DNA of 64,000 nucleotides from Acidovorax sp. CCYZU-2555 (GTDB lineage: Bacteria > Pseudomonadota > Gammaproteobacteria > Burkholderiales > Burkholderiaceae_C): contig NZ_JAHCDD010000015.1 in NCBI RefSeq assembly GCF_018413525.1, positions 22,872-86,871 of the forward strand, read 5' to 3'. The notes under the pieces are model-generated. The model was not told where the DNA came from. It made no database searches and saw nothing but the letters and a program-made list of their open reading frames with translations. The translations under genes and the position numbers were made by a program. Every line of letters starts with the position of its first letter. Position 1 is the first letter of the stretch. This document shows, piece by piece, positions 8,571 to 18,104 of this stretch.

Positions 8571-9257
8571 ATGAATCTGCTTGCCTTCGATACCAGCACC
8601 GACACCCTTTGCATTGCCGTCCAGCGCGACCACGCCCTGTGGCAGCACCGCGGGCCCGGCGGTGCCCAGTCATCGGCCCAGCTGCTGCCGGCCATTCGCC
8701 GGCTGATGGGCGAGGCCGGAATCGAGTTCAAGGCGCTCGACGCCATCGTCTTCGGCCGCGGCCCGGGCTCGTTCACGGGCCTGCGCACCGCCTGCGCGAT
8801 TGCCCAGGGCCTGGCCTTTGGCGCCGACGTGCCGGTACTGCCGGTCGACACGCTGCTGGCCGTGGCCGAGACGGCGCGCGCCGAGCATGGCTGCACCGAC
8901 GTCGTCGCCGTGCTCGATGCGCGCATGAACGAGGTCTACCACGCGCCCTACAGCTACCGCGACGGCATCTGGCACGCCGCGGGCGATGTCGGCGTGTGCG
9001 CACCCGAAGCCTTGCAGGTTCCCGCGGGCTGGAGCGTGGTCGGCAATGCCCAGGCCGCCTATGGCGAGCGCCTCGCGCCCCAAGCCCTGCATCTGGTCGC
9101 GCTGCCGACTTCGGCGGCGCTGCTGCGCCTCGCGCCCGCGCTGCTCGCAGCCCAGGGCAGTCAGCCGGCCGCGGCCGCGCTCCCCTTGTATATACGGGAT
9201 AAAGTGGCGCAAACTACTGCTGAACGTGCCGCTGCACGCCTTGCCGCCACACCATGA
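8571..9257 (+). CDS. tsaB: tRNA N6-adenosine threonylcarbamoyltransferase subunit TsaB
   Basis: 228-residue ASKHA-fold protein that scaffolds the TsaD-TsaB-TsaE complex for t6A synthesis. N-terminal LLAFDTSTDT and the GRGPGSFTGLRTA motif are diagnostic. An open frame continues upstream antisense to dacB, but family alignment places the start at the ATG of 8571. The stop overlaps the rimI start by four bases (ATGA), the usual tsaB-rimI arrangement in proteobacteria. Confidence 0.96.
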   Translation: MNLLAFDTSTDTLCIAVQRDHALWQHRGPGGAQSSAQLLPAIRRLMGEAGIEFKALDAIVFGRGPGSFTGLRTACAIAQGLAFGADVPVLPVDTLLAVAETARAEHGCTDVVAVLDARMNEVYHAPYSYRDGIWHAAGDVGVCAPEALQVPAGWSVVGNAQAAYGERLAPQALHLVALPTSAALLRLAPALLAAQGSQPAAAALPLYIRDKVAQTTAERAAARLAATP

Positions 9258-9739
9258 GCCCAGCCAGCCAGCCAGCCCCTCAGGAAGCCATACGCTTTGC
9301 GCCTTTGACCGCAGCCTGGCTCGACGCCCTGTTGCCGATTGAAAATCAAGCCTATAGCCATCCCTGGACGCGCGGCAACTTCATCGACGCGCTGGCCGCG
9401 GGCTACGAAGCCCAGATGCTGCTCGACGCCCATGACCAGCTGCTGGGCTATTTCGTCGCCATGACGGTGCTCGACGAAGTCCATCTGCTCAACCTCACGG
9501 TCGCGCCCGCCCATCAGGGCCAGGGCTGGGCCAGGATCATGCTCGACGGGCTCGCGCTGTGGTCGCGCCAACGCCAGGCCATCTGGCTGTGGCTCGAAGT
9601 GCGCGCGAGCAACGCGCGCGCGCGCGGCATCTACGAAAAGCATGGCTTCCAGCAGATCGCCGAGCGCAAGAACTATTACCCGGCGGCCGACGGTCAGCGC
9701 GAGCACGCCATCATCATGAGTCGCAAGCTATGGCCCTGA
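9254..9739 (+). CDS. rimI: Ribosomal protein bS18 alanine N-acetyltransferase
   Basis: GNAT acetyltransferase of 161 residues that acetylates the N-terminal alanine of ribosomal protein S18. Acetyl-CoA binding motif A is seen as VAPAHQGQGWARIML, and the ARGIYEKHGFQQIAERKNYY segment is the classic RimI signature. It is coupled to tsaB by start/stop overlap and overlaps the next gene by ten bases. Confidence 0.94.
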   Translation: MSPASQPAPQEAIRFAPLTAAWLDALLPIENQAYSHPWTRGNFIDALAAGYEAQMLLDAHDQLLGYFVAMTVLDEVHLLNLTVAPAHQGQGWARIMLDGLALWSRQRQAIWLWLEVRASNARARGIYEKHGFQQIAERKNYYPAADGQREHAIIMSRKLWP

Positions 9740-10524
9740 ACCTCGACCTGCGCCAACGCGCCATGCTGCAGGAGATGGGCATTACCGTCTGGCAGCCCGC
9801 GCCTGCGGACGCCGCACCGGCACACGCGGCCGTGGCCGTGGAAGAACGTCCCGCGCCCCCGGCCCCGCGCCCCGCACCGGCCAGCCCCCGCCCCGCGCCC
9901 GCGATGGCAGCCCAAGCCCCGGCCCGCCCTCTGCCTGCGCCCATCCCCCAGCACGCGCCCGCGAGCGAAAGCGCCGCGGCCACCGGCTGGCGGCTGCACC
10001 CGGCGCGTCCGGTCTATGGCCCGGGCACCCATGACACCGCCGACGGCGGCTGGCTGATCCTGCTCGAACACCCGACCGCGGTCAGTCTGACCGCGACCAC
10101 GCCCGAACCCCAGGCCACCGGCACGGTGCTTGAAGGCGATGCCGCAAGGCTGCTCGACAACATGCTGCGCGCGCTGCGCCTGCACCGGCATCCGCGCGTG
10201 TGGAGCGCGGCGCTGGAACGCGACACCGCCCAGGCCTCGGCCGCCGCGGGCGACTGCCCGGCCCTCGATATCGGCCTGCAGACGATGGTGCAGCAGCTGC
10301 AGCCCGCGCGCATCCTGGTGCTGGGCCTGGCCGCGGCGCGCGCCGTGCTCGGCCGCAGCGATGCGCTGGGCCGGCTGCGCGCCGAACCCCATCAGGTCGG
10401 CGGCGTGCCGGCCGTGGTCACCTACGACCCGAGCTACCTGCTGCGCGCCGCGCATGCCAAGCCCGCGGCCTGGGCCGATCTGTGCCGCGCACAAACGCTG
10501 GGACAGACCGTTACAGCCCGATGA
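9730..10524 (+). CDS. Uracil-DNA glycosylase-like protein with degenerate motifs
   Basis: 264 residues. After an N-terminal helix, residues 24-85 are a Pro/Ala-rich linker. The C-terminal two thirds follow the family 4 UDG/phage SPO1 polymerase-N-terminus fold: GDAARLLDNMLRAL (137-150), ARILVLGLAAARAVLG (193-208) and TYDPSYLLR (231-239). Family 4 enzymes have GEAPG and an HP-type motif; here the first is LLEHP (111-115) and the second has Asp for His, and I see no iron-sulfur cysteine set (single cysteines at about 175 and 252). It is therefore probably not an active glycosylase of the standard kind. The gene overlaps rimI and ends just before a hairpin terminator. Annotation as UDG family is fairly sure; function is unknown. 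Confidence 0.72.
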   Translation: MALNLDLRQRAMLQEMGITVWQPAPADAAPAHAAVAVEERPAPPAPRPAPASPRPAPAMAAQAPARPLPAPIPQHAPASESAAATGWRLHPARPVYGPGTHDTADGGWLILLEHPTAVSLTATTPEPQATGTVLEGDAARLLDNMLRALRLHRHPRVWSAALERDTAQASAAAGDCPALDIGLQTMVQQLQPARILVLGLAAARAVLGRSDALGRLRAEPHQVGGVPAVVTYDPSYLLRAAHAKPAAWADLCRAQTLGQTVTAR

Positions 10525-10531
10525 ATGTGCG

Positions 10532-10558
10532 GCCCGCACCGTTGCGGCGCGGGCTTTT
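10532..10558 (+). terminator. Hairpin terminator of the tsaB-rimI operon
   Basis: GCCCGC (10532-10537) pairs with GCGGGC (10549-10554), with an inner CCG/CGG pair and a single mismatch, then TTTT. It starts eight bases after the UDG-like stop codon. Confidence 0.6.
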
Positions 10559-10609
10559 CTGCGCCGCGCCAAGCGAGCGCAATGCCATAATTCCCCACTT
10601 CAAGATAAC

Positions 10610-10755
10610 TGGAGATCGCTCCGTGGAAACCTACCCTAGTTGGTAGCTTTCAACTCCCATCGATTTGCCGTGCGCGCCTGCTGCGCGCCGCTGCGGGGGT
10701 TGAAAGCATGACCTCTTTCACCGCCGCACGACGAAAAATGACATGGGAGTGAGCA
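10610..10755 (+). promoter_or_regulatory. Structured corA leader with mutually exclusive helices (candidate riboswitch)
   Basis: Three simple hairpins are seen: GGAG/CTCC (10611-10614/10619-10622), CTACC/GGTAG (10631-10635/10642-10646) and a GCGCGC pair (10672-10677/10683-10688). A long stem joins 10646-10658 to 10695-10707 (13 pairs, one G-U). The same 5' arm also contains ACTCCCAT (10653-10660), a perfect 8-base complement of ATGGGAGT (10743-10750), which holds the corA Shine-Dalgarno sequence. When that pairing forms, the freed TGAAAG (10701-10706) can pair with CTTTCA (10715-10720). The two folds exclude each other, one exposing and one hiding the ribosome-binding site. The pairings are read directly; regulation and ligand are inferred. 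Confidence 0.6.
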
Positions 10756-11742
10756 ATGCTCAACATCTTTACGTTGGCCAATGGCCGCCTGGTCCAGGAA
10801 GAAATCGACTCGCTCGAAGACCTGGCCAAGTTCCAGCCTATCTGGGTCGACCTTGAATCGCCTACGCTCGAAGAGAAGCGCTGGATCAAGCAACATTACG
10901 GTCTGTCGATTCCTGAAGACGCGATGGACGAAGACATCGAGGAATCCGCACGTTTCTACGAAGAAGACAACGGCGAACTGCATATTCGCAGTGACTTCTT
11001 GATCGATGACGACGAAGACCCGCGCTCGGTGCGCGTCGCCTTCATCCTGAACCAGCACAACGCCGAACTCAAGAGCCGCGGCGTGCTGTTCTCCATCCAC
11101 GACGAGGACGTGCCGGTGTTCCGGCTGCTGCGCATGCGTGCGCGCCGCGCGCCCGGCCTGCTCGAGGATGCGAAGGAAGTGCTGCTCAAGCTGTTCGATG
11201 CCGACGCCGAATATTCGGCCGACACGCTCGAACGCATCTACGACGCACTCGAGAAAGTCAGCACCCAGGTGCTGTCCGGCGAAGTCGATGACACGCGCGC
11301 CAGCGAAGTGCTGTCGGCCATTGCGCGCCAGGAAGATTTGAACTCGCGCATCCGCCGCAACGTGATGGACACCCGCCGCGCCGTGAGCTTCATGATGCGC
11401 AGCAAGATGCTCAACGCCGAGCAGTTCGAGGAAGCGCGCCAGATCCTGCGCGACATCGAATCGCTGGACAGCCACACGGCCTTCCTGTTCGACAAGATCA
11501 ACTTCCTGATGGACGCCACCGTCGGTTTCATCAACATCAACCAGAACAAGATCATCCGTATCTTCTCGGTGGCCAGCGTCGCGCTGCTGCCGCCCACGCT
11601 GGTCGCGAGCGCCTACGGCATGAACTTCAAGTTCATGCCCGAACTCGACTGGACGCTGGGCTACCCGTTCGCGCTGGCACTGATGGCGGCCAGCGCGGTG
11701 GGGCCCATGCTCTACTTCCGCAAGCGCGGCTGGTTGAAATAA
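10756..11742 (+). CDS. corA: Magnesium/cobalt transporter CorA
   Basis: Inner-membrane CorA channel protein, 328 residues, mediating Mg2+ uptake. The long acidic/helical cytoplasmic domain is followed by two C-terminal membrane helices (about 270-287 and 300-320) separated by the signature YGMNF (287-291), and it ends with a basic tail. Length and motif are standard. GGGAG at 10745-10749 is a well-placed ribosome-binding site, and it is part of the alternative leader helix described for 10610-10755. Confidence 0.96.
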   Translation: MLNIFTLANGRLVQEEIDSLEDLAKFQPIWVDLESPTLEEKRWIKQHYGLSIPEDAMDEDIEESARFYEEDNGELHIRSDFLIDDDEDPRSVRVAFILNQHNAELKSRGVLFSIHDEDVPVFRLLRMRARRAPGLLEDAKEVLLKLFDADAEYSADTLERIYDALEKVSTQVLSGEVDDTRASEVLSAIARQEDLNSRIRRNVMDTRRAVSFMMRSKMLNAEQFEEARQILRDIESLDSHTAFLFDKINFLMDATVGFININQNKIIRIFSVASVALLPPTLVASAYGMNFKFMPELDWTLGYPFALALMAASAVGPMLYFRKRGWLK

Positions 11743-11795
11743 CCGCCCCGTGCAAGCCGGGCTCCGACAAGCCCAGGCCGAACGGTGGTTGTGGT

Positions 11796-12521
11796 TTAAA
11801 GCCGCTGCAGAAACCCCGTAAGGATTTGCTGCGCATAGCGGCTGGCGACATTGCGCACGAAGTCGGCGAAGTCGACCGATGCGCTGTCGTCGGCGCGGTC
11901 GGAGATGGTGCGCATGGCGGCGAACGGCACGCCATAGTCGTGGCAAGTCTGGGCCACGGCCGCGCCTTCCATTTCGACGGCCAGCACGGGGTGGCCCGCG
12001 GCTTCGAGGCCCGAACGCAGCGCCTGTGATGCCAGCGCCGTGCCGACGAACTGGTCGCCGCTGACCACCAGCCCCTGGTGGGCGCGCGCGGCGCTGCCCA
12101 CGCAGTCCTGGCTGGCCGCGTGCAGCGCCGCGCTCATCACCGGGTCGCAGGCCAGGCGTGTACGCCCATAGCCAGGCAGCTCCCAGCGCGGGAACAGCGG
12201 CGAAGCGTCGAAGTCATGCTGCAGATATTCGCTGGCCACGACCACGTCGCCGACCTGCACGCCCTCACCCACGCCGCCCGCGACGCCCGTGAAGACAATG
12301 CGCGTGACGCCAAAGCGCTCGATCAGTGCCGCGGCCGTCGTGGCCGCGGCGACCTTGCCTATGCCCGAGAGCGCACAGACCAGATCATGGCCGGTATCCG
12401 CGCCTTGCCAGCGCCCCTGCCAGAACTGCCGGCCCGCGTGCCGCGTGCCGTGCACGCCCTGCAAAGTGTCAACCCAACCGGCCTGCTCTTCGGGCAAGGC
12501 GCTCAAAATGGCAATCGTCAT
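11796..12521 (-). CDS. mtnN: 5'-methylthioadenosine/S-adenosylhomocysteine nucleosidase
   Basis: 241-residue MTAN/Pfs enzyme, cleaving adenine from MTA and SAH and so feeding methionine salvage and AI-2 chemistry. N-terminal MTIAILSALPEE, the FTGVAGGV strand-loop, VEMEGAAVAQ and the catalytic-aspartate motif RTISDRADD are all visible. Two in-frame starts lie upstream; the ATG at 12521 begins exactly at the family N-terminus. It is the downstream partner of the acyl-CoA ligase gene on the same strand (76-base gap). Confidence 0.94.
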   Translation of the reverse strand: MTIAILSALPEEQAGWVDTLQGVHGTRHAGRQFWQGRWQGADTGHDLVCALSGIGKVAAATTAAALIERFGVTRIVFTGVAGGVGEGVQVGDVVVASEYLQHDFDASPLFPRWELPGYGRTRLACDPVMSAALHAASQDCVGSAARAHQGLVVSGDQFVGTALASQALRSGLEAAGHPVLAVEMEGAAVAQTCHDYGVPFAAMRTISDRADDSASVDFADFVRNVASRYAQQILTGFLQRL

Positions 12522-12597
12522 GTGAATCCAGGCAACCGCCATGCGCGGCGAACCCTTGATTGTGCGGCGGATCGCGGCCGCCGCTCAGGGGCTGCGG

Positions 12598-14271
12598 CTA
12601 TTTCCGCAATTCGCGGCGCAGGATCTTGCCGACGGGCGTCTTGGGCAATTCAGTGCGGAATTCGATCACGCGCGGCTGCTTGTAGCCCGTGAGGTTGGAA
12701 CGGCAGAAGTCGCGCACCGTCTGCTCGGTCAGCGCCGGATCCTTCTTGACGATGACCAGCTTCACGGCTTCACCGGTCTTCTCGTCGGGAATGCCGACCA
12801 CCGCGCACTCAAGCACGCCCGGGCATTTGGCGACCACGTCTTCGACTTCGTTGGGATAGACGTTGAAGCCGCTGACCAGCACCATGTCTTTCTTGCGGTC
12901 CACGACCTTGAAGAAGCCGTTTTCATCGAAGGTGCCGATATCGCCCGACTTGAAGAAACCGTCGGCGGTCATGGTCTTGGCGGTTTCATCGGGCAGCTGC
13001 CAGTAACCGGCCATCACCTGCGGGCCCTTGATGGCGATCTCGCCCGGCGTACCGGGCTGGGTGACATCGTTGCCGGCGTCGTCGATCAGCTTCATGTAAG
13101 TACTGGGAAGCGGAACGCCGATGGTGCCCGTGAACTGGCTCACGGTGACCGGGTTGCAGCTGACCGAAGGGCTGGTTTCCGACAGGCCGTAGCCTTCGCA
13201 GATGGGGCAGCCGGTCTTCTCGAGCCACAGCTGAGCGACCGCGCTCTGCACCGCCATGCCGCCGCCTACCGACACCTTGAGGTGCGACCAGTCGACAGTG
13301 TTGAAATCAGGGTGGTGGGCCAGGCCGTTGAACAGCGTGCTCACGGCCGGGAAGCTGTGGAAACGGTGCTTGGACAGCTCCTGCAGCGTGGCCTTGAGGT
13401 CGCGCGGATTGGGAATCAGCAGCGTCTTGCCGCCGGTGCGCATCGACAGCATCATGTTCACCGTGAACGCGAAGATATGGTACAGCGGCAGCGCGCAGAC
13501 GCTGGTCGGCTGCTCGCCCGTGGGCACCTTGCTCATGGCCGGCTGATTCCACGCTTCCGACTGCAGCACGTTGGCGATCACGTTGCGGTGCAGCAGCACC
13601 GCGCCCTTGCTCACGCCCGTGGTGCCGCCGGTGTACTGCAGCAGCGCGATGTCGTCGGGCAGCAGCTGCGGCGCCTGGAAACTCAGATGCGCGCCCTTGG
13701 CCAGCGCATCATTGAAGCGCACGGCGCCGGGCAGCTGGAACGCCGGCACCATCTTCTTGACCTTGCGCACCACGTAATTGACCAGCGCGCCCTTGACCAG
13801 GCCCAGCTGGTCGCCCATGGCGCACAGCACCACATGCTTGACGGCCGTCGCGGCAATGCAGGCCTGCAGCGTGGTCGCGAAATTCTCGATGATGATGATC
13901 GCCTTGGCGCCCGAGTCCTTGAGCTGGTGCTCGAGTTCGCGCGCGGTGTACAGCGGGTTCACGTTGACCACCACGTAGCCGGCGCGCAGCACGGCGGCGA
14001 CGGCCACCGGATACTGCGGCACATTGGGCATCATCAGCGCAACGCGATCGCCCTTGACCAGGCCCAGACCCTGCAGATATGCGGCCAGGATGCGGCTTTG
14101 CACATCGGTCTGGGCATAGGTCAGTTCCTTTCCCATGAAGCTGTACGCCACCCGGTCGCGGTACTTGGTGAAGGCCTCTTCCATCAGGGCCACCAGCGAC
14201 GTGTATTGGGTCGCGTCAATTTCCGCAGGCACCCCTTCGGGGTACGCGCTCAGCCAGGGACGATCACTCAT
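12598..14271 (-). CDS. fadD: Long-chain fatty acid--CoA ligase
   Basis: 557-residue ANL-superfamily enzyme that activates fatty acids to acyl-CoA via acyl-AMP. The P-loop LQYTGGTTGVSKGA, the YGLSETSP motif, GDIGTFDENGFFKVVDRKKD and the C-terminal catalytic-lysine motif TPVGKILRRELR are intact. The chosen ATG at 14271 gives the typical FadD start; an extension to 14313 is not supported. E. coli FadD is 561 residues, so the length fits. Confidence 0.93.
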   Translation of the reverse strand: MSDRPWLSAYPEGVPAEIDATQYTSLVALMEEAFTKYRDRVAYSFMGKELTYAQTDVQSRILAAYLQGLGLVKGDRVALMMPNVPQYPVAVAAVLRAGYVVVNVNPLYTARELEHQLKDSGAKAIIIIENFATTLQACIAATAVKHVVLCAMGDQLGLVKGALVNYVVRKVKKMVPAFQLPGAVRFNDALAKGAHLSFQAPQLLPDDIALLQYTGGTTGVSKGAVLLHRNVIANVLQSEAWNQPAMSKVPTGEQPTSVCALPLYHIFAFTVNMMLSMRTGGKTLLIPNPRDLKATLQELSKHRFHSFPAVSTLFNGLAHHPDFNTVDWSHLKVSVGGGMAVQSAVAQLWLEKTGCPICEGYGLSETSPSVSCNPVTVSQFTGTIGVPLPSTYMKLIDDAGNDVTQPGTPGEIAIKGPQVMAGYWQLPDETAKTMTADGFFKSGDIGTFDENGFFKVVDRKKDMVLVSGFNVYPNEVEDVVAKCPGVLECAVVGIPDEKTGEAVKLVIVKKDPALTEQTVRDFCRSNLTGYKQPRVIEFRTELPKTPVGKILRRELRK

Positions 14272-14375
14272 AGTCTTTGTGCCTCCAGTATTTTTTGCCA
14301 ACGCTGAAGGCATTGTCGGCCGAGGCCCGGCAGCTCGCAGCCTGTAATTACCCTAGGCCGACTGGATGGTCCGCC

Positions 14376-15083
14376 TCAGACCGATCCCGGAAACGGCGGC
14401 AGGCGCAACTCGCCGTCGAGCGATGACAGGCTGTCGCGCGCCGCGCTGGCCACGGCCAGTGCCCAGTCGCGCAACTGGCGGCCCTGGCTGCCTTTTTCGG
14501 GCTGCAGCAGGCGCTGGTCGGCGAGGATCTGCAGCTCGACCATGCCGCCGTCTTCGGTCGCAAAGCGGTAGCTCAGGTGGCTGTAGGGCAGTACCGGCAG
14601 TTGCTGCTTGCCGGCGAGCCAGGCCTCGGTTTCGGGCTTGCTGCGCTTGAGCCATTGCTGCGCCTGGGCATTGCGGCGCAGCCGCAGGCAGTCCATGCGA
14701 TCGGGGCTGCCGGCTGCTTCGTCGAACAGCAGTACATCGAGCTCGCGCGGGCAGTTCAGGCCCCAGGACACGGGTTTCCAGAACAGGTTGGAAGCATTGG
14801 TGCGCACCAGCACCACGGCCAGCGGCTCCTGCTTGGCACCGCGCAGCACCAGCGCCCGGCTGCGCAGCGCGATCTTGCCGCCCGTGGTCGGCAGCGGCGC
14901 CCAGGCCTCGTCGGCCGCACCCAGATCGGTCCAGGCACCGGCGGGCAGCGCGAGTTGCGCGCGCCCGGCGGTGTATTGCGCTGAAGACCCGCTGGGCGCA
15001 TGCGAAGCGCATCCCGCAAGCAGCACTGCTACCGCCGCACTCCAAAGCGCAGAGCGCACCATAGGCCGTCCCATTCTCTTCAT
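14376..15083 (-). CDS. Lipoprotein of unknown function
   Basis: 235 residues. The first 25 form a lipoprotein signal (basic MKRMGRPMVR, hydrophobic core, LLAGC with Cys25). The mature protein is a globular alpha/beta-looking chain with a pair of cysteines (WGLNCPRE and MDCLRLRR) that might form a disulfide in the periplasm. I do not recognise the family. A good ribosome-binding site (GGAGG, complementary-strand 15089-15093) supports the ATG at 15083. It lies between fba and fadD on the same strand. Confidence 0.75.
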   Translation of the reverse strand: MKRMGRPMVRSALWSAAVAVLLAGCASHAPSGSSAQYTAGRAQLALPAGAWTDLGAADEAWAPLPTTGGKIALRSRALVLRGAKQEPLAVVLVRTNASNLFWKPVSWGLNCPRELDVLLFDEAAGSPDRMDCLRLRRNAQAQQWLKRSKPETEAWLAGKQQLPVLPYSHLSYRFATEDGGMVELQILADQRLLQPEKGSQGRQLRDWALAVASAARDSLSSLDGELRLPPFPGSV

Positions 15084-15274
15084 TGCAAGTCCTCCCTGCG
15101 CATTGGCACGCGCTTGTCAACCGGCCTGTGTAATTTGTCAGCAAACGCCATGCTGCACGCTGGCCGGGAAAAACGCAAACGGATTGCAATCAAAAAGGGC
15201 AAAAAAGCACCCTGCCAAAGCCCGCCGAAGGGCCTTGGCGCTCCAAATAGGTATTTTCCACCGGCGAAACGGCG

Positions 15275-15309
15275 AAAAAAAAGCCCCCGGGCCAGGGGCC
15301 TGGGAGCTT
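15275..15309 (-). terminator. Rho-independent terminator of fba
   Basis: Read on the minus strand, a 13-pair stem with one mismatch and one wobble (15309-15297 with 15293-15281) and a 3-base loop runs into six T (15280-15275). It begins 23 bases past the aldolase stop codon. Confidence 0.85.
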
Positions 15310-15331
15310 TGCGGTGGCCTGGGCCAGCGCT

Positions 15332-16396
15332 TCAGTTCACGACTTGCTTGAGCGTGCCGTCGGCATACATGCCGGCGACGACCTGCAGGTTGTGGCCCTT
15401 GATCTTGCCGGCCTGGCCTTCGCAGCCGAACTCGACGTAGCGCTGCTTGCAGATTTGCTTGGCGGCTTCGCGCGCGGGCTTGAGCCATTCGCGCGCATCG
15501 AACTTCTCGGGGTTCTCGAACAGGAACTTGCGCACCGCGGCCGTCATCGCCAGGCGGATATCGGTGTCGATGTTGATCTTGCGCACGCCGTACTTGATGG
15601 CTTCCTGAATTTCTTCCACGGGCACGCCATAGGTTTCCTTCATGTTGCCGCCGTACTGGCGAATGATGGCCAGCAGTTCCTGGGGCACCGACGACGAGCC
15701 GTGCATCACCAGGTGGGTGTTGGGCAGGCGGGCGTGGATGTCCTTGACGCGCTGGATCGACAGGATGTCGCCTGTGGGCTTGCGCGTGAACTTGTAGGCG
15801 CCGTGGCTGGTGCCGATGGCGATGGCCAGCGCGTCGAGCTGCGTCGCCTTGACGAACTGCGCGGCTTCTTCGGGGTCGGTCAGCATCTGGCTGTGGTCGA
15901 GCTTGCCGACTGCGCCGATGCCGTCTTCTTCGCCGGCTTCACCGGTTTCAAGCGAGCCCAGGCAGCCCAGTTCGCCTTCGACCGTGACGCCCACGCGGTG
16001 GGCCATTTCGACGACCTTGCGCGTCACTTCGGCGTTGTACTCGAACGAAGCCGGCGTCTTGCCGTCTTCCAGCAGCGAGCCGTCCATCATCACCGACGAG
16101 AAGCCCAGGTCGATCGCGCCCTGGCAGATCGCGGGCGACTGGCCGTGATCCTGGTGCATGACCAGGGGAATGTGCGGGTACTGCTCGATGGCCGCCTGGA
16201 TCAGGTGCTTGATGAAAGCTTCACCAGCGTACTTGCGCGCGCCGGCGCTGGCTTGCAGGATCACGGGTGCGCCGACTTCATCGGCCGCAGCCATCACCGC
16301 CTGGACTTGCTCCAGGTTGTTGACGTTGAAAGCAGGAATGCCATAGCCGTTTTGTGCAGCATGGTCGAGCAGTTCGCGCATCGAGACGAGGGACAT
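15332..16396 (-). CDS. fba: Class II fructose-1,6-bisphosphate aldolase
   Basis: 354 residues, zinc-dependent, interconverting fructose-1,6-bisphosphate with dihydroxyacetone phosphate and glyceraldehyde-3-phosphate. Zinc-ligand and phosphate-binding motifs [20 protein letters not shown] and VMHGSSSVP are present. It is of the longer subtype common to Calvin-cycle and beta-proteobacterial enzymes. The ATG at 16396 begins at the family N-terminus ([10 protein letters not shown]); the open frame upstream is spurious. pyk lies upstream on the same strand and tkt/gap are nearby, so central carbon genes cluster here. Confidence 0.96.
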   Translation of the reverse strand: MSLVSMRELLDHAAQNGYGIPAFNVNNLEQVQAVMAAADEVGAPVILQASAGARKYAGEAFIKHLIQAAIEQYPHIPLVMHQDHGQSPAICQGAIDLGFSSVMMDGSLLEDGKTPASFEYNAEVTRKVVEMAHRVGVTVEGELGCLGSLETGEAGEEDGIGAVGKLDHSQMLTDPEEAAQFVKATQLDALAIAIGTSHGAYKFTRKPTGDILSIQRVKDIHARLPNTHLVMHGSSSVPQELLAIIRQYGGNMKETYGVPVEEIQEAIKYGVRKINIDTDIRLAMTAAVRKFLFENPEKFDAREWLKPAREAAKQICKQRYVEFGCEGQAGKIKGHNLQVVAGMYADGTLKQVVN

Positions 16397-16589
16397 GTCG
16401 TGGATCCAATTCAGGGTGGGTAAACAGCCAGCGCCTGCCGCACGCGGACCTGCCGCGCCACGGCAGGAGCCCGGGCCAAGCGGCCGTAACCGCTGTGTAA
16501 CCCGGGATTTTATCCCGACTGAAAAACCCGCACCAGTGGCATCGATGTCGACCTCCACTGGCTCACGGCCAGGCGATGCCGACCCGAGG

Positions 16590-18032
16590 TCAGCTGGCCC
16601 GGCAGATTTGCAGCATGTTGGTGCCGCCGGGCTGGCCCATGGGCAGGCCGCAGGTGATCGCGTAGACGTCGCCTTGCTGCACGATGCCGCGCGCCTTGAG
16701 GTGGGCTTCGGCCTGCTCCAGCGCCGTGTCACGGTCGGCCGAGGTGTCCATCAGCAGAGGGCGCACATTGCGGTACAGCGCCATGCGCCGCTGGGTCTGA
16801 ACCTTGGGCGTGAGCGCGTAGATCGGGATATGGATGCGCCGGCGGCTCATCCACAGCGCGGTCGAGCCGCTGTCGGTCATCGCCACGATGGCCTTGGCGC
16901 CCAGATGGTGGGCGGTGAACAGCGCGCCCATCGCAATGCTCTGGTCGATGCGGCCAAAGGTGCGGCCGGTGAAATCGGCATCGCGCTCGACGTCTTCGGC
17001 AGCCTCGGCGGCGGTGCAGATGCGCGCCATTTCTTCCACGGTTTCCAGCGGGTACTTGCCGGCCGCGGTTTCCGCGCTGAGCATCACCGCGTCGGTGCCG
17101 TCGAGCACGGCGTTGGCCACGTCGCTGACTTCGGCGCGCGTGGGCACGGGGTTGGTGATCATGCTTTCCATCATCTGCGTCGCGGTGATGACGACCTTGT
17201 CCATCTCGCGCGCCATGCGGATCATCTTCTTTTGCAGCGCGGGCACGGCCGCATTGCCGACTTCCACGGCCAGATCGCCACGCGCGACCATGATGCCGTC
17301 CGAGACGCGCAGGATGTCTTCCAGGTGCGGAATCGCCTCGGCACGCTCGATCTTGGCGATCAGGCCGGGCTTGTGGCGCCATGGCGAGCCCGCCACGTTG
17401 CACAGCTGGCGCGCCATCTCCATGTCGGTCGCGTTCTTCGGAAAGCTCACGGCCACGTAGTCGGCCTGAAAGCCCATCGCAGTCTTGATGTCTTCCATGT
17501 CCTTGGCCGTGAGCGCCGGCGCCGTCAGGCCGCCGCCCTGCTTGTTGATGCCCTTGTTGTTGGACAGCTCGCCGCCGAGCTTGACGGTGGTGTGCACCTC
17601 TTCGCCCAGCACCGCATTGACGGTGAGCACGATCAGGCCGTCATTGAGCAGCAGCAGGTCGCCGGGCTTCACGTCGCGCGGCAGTTCCTTGTAGTCCAGG
17701 CCCACGCCCTGCAGATCGCCGGGTTCGGTGCGCGAGGCGTCGAGCACAAAGGACGCGCCGGGCTCGAGCATCACGCGGCCTTCGGCGAACTTGCCGACGC
17801 GGATCTTGGGGCCTTGCAGGTCGGCCATGATGGCCACTTCGCGACCCGCGCGCTGGGCGGCGGCGCGCACCATGGTGGCGCGGTCGATATGGTCCTGGGC
17901 AGTGCCGTGGCTGAAATTCAGCCGCACCACATTGACGCCGGCACGCACCATGCGCTCTAGCAGCTGGGGATCGCTCGAGGCGGGGCCCAGGGTGGCAACA
18001 ATCTTCGTGGCGCGGGTCAACGGCTTGGTCAT
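16590..18032 (-). CDS. pyk: Pyruvate kinase
   Basis: 480-residue enzyme transferring phosphate from phosphoenolpyruvate to ADP at the end of glycolysis. It has the N-terminal [22 protein letters not shown], active-site [10 protein letters not shown] (catalytic Lys), [14 protein letters not shown] and ATQMMESM, then the C-terminal allosteric domain with [12 protein letters not shown]. Length and domain order are normal. The ATG at 18032 is chosen over an open extension. About 190 bases separate it from fba downstream. Confidence 0.97.
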   Translation of the reverse strand: MTKPLTRATKIVATLGPASSDPQLLERMVRAGVNVVRLNFSHGTAQDHIDRATMVRAAAQRAGREVAIMADLQGPKIRVGKFAEGRVMLEPGASFVLDASRTEPGDLQGVGLDYKELPRDVKPGDLLLLNDGLIVLTVNAVLGEEVHTTVKLGGELSNNKGINKQGGGLTAPALTAKDMEDIKTAMGFQADYVAVSFPKNATDMEMARQLCNVAGSPWRHKPGLIAKIERAEAIPHLEDILRVSDGIMVARGDLAVEVGNAAVPALQKKMIRMAREMDKVVITATQMMESMITNPVPTRAEVSDVANAVLDGTDAVMLSAETAAGKYPLETVEEMARICTAAEAAEDVERDADFTGRTFGRIDQSIAMGALFTAHHLGAKAIVAMTDSGSTALWMSRRRIHIPIYALTPKVQTQRRMALYRNVRPLLMDTSADRDTALEQAEAHLKARGIVQQGDVYAITCGLPMGQPGGTNMLQICRAS

Positions 18033-18104
18033 AAGGCTTTCACGGGAGAGGGATCGGAATTCCATTCTCACACGGAAGCGGTTACATACCGGGTACGAAA
18101 ATGA

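Noticed and set aside
10561..10755. Reading the corA leader as a known Mg2+ (M-box) or Mn2+ (yybP-ykoY) riboswitch
   Set aside because: The conserved cores of those classes are not recognisable; only the helix alternatives can be supported.
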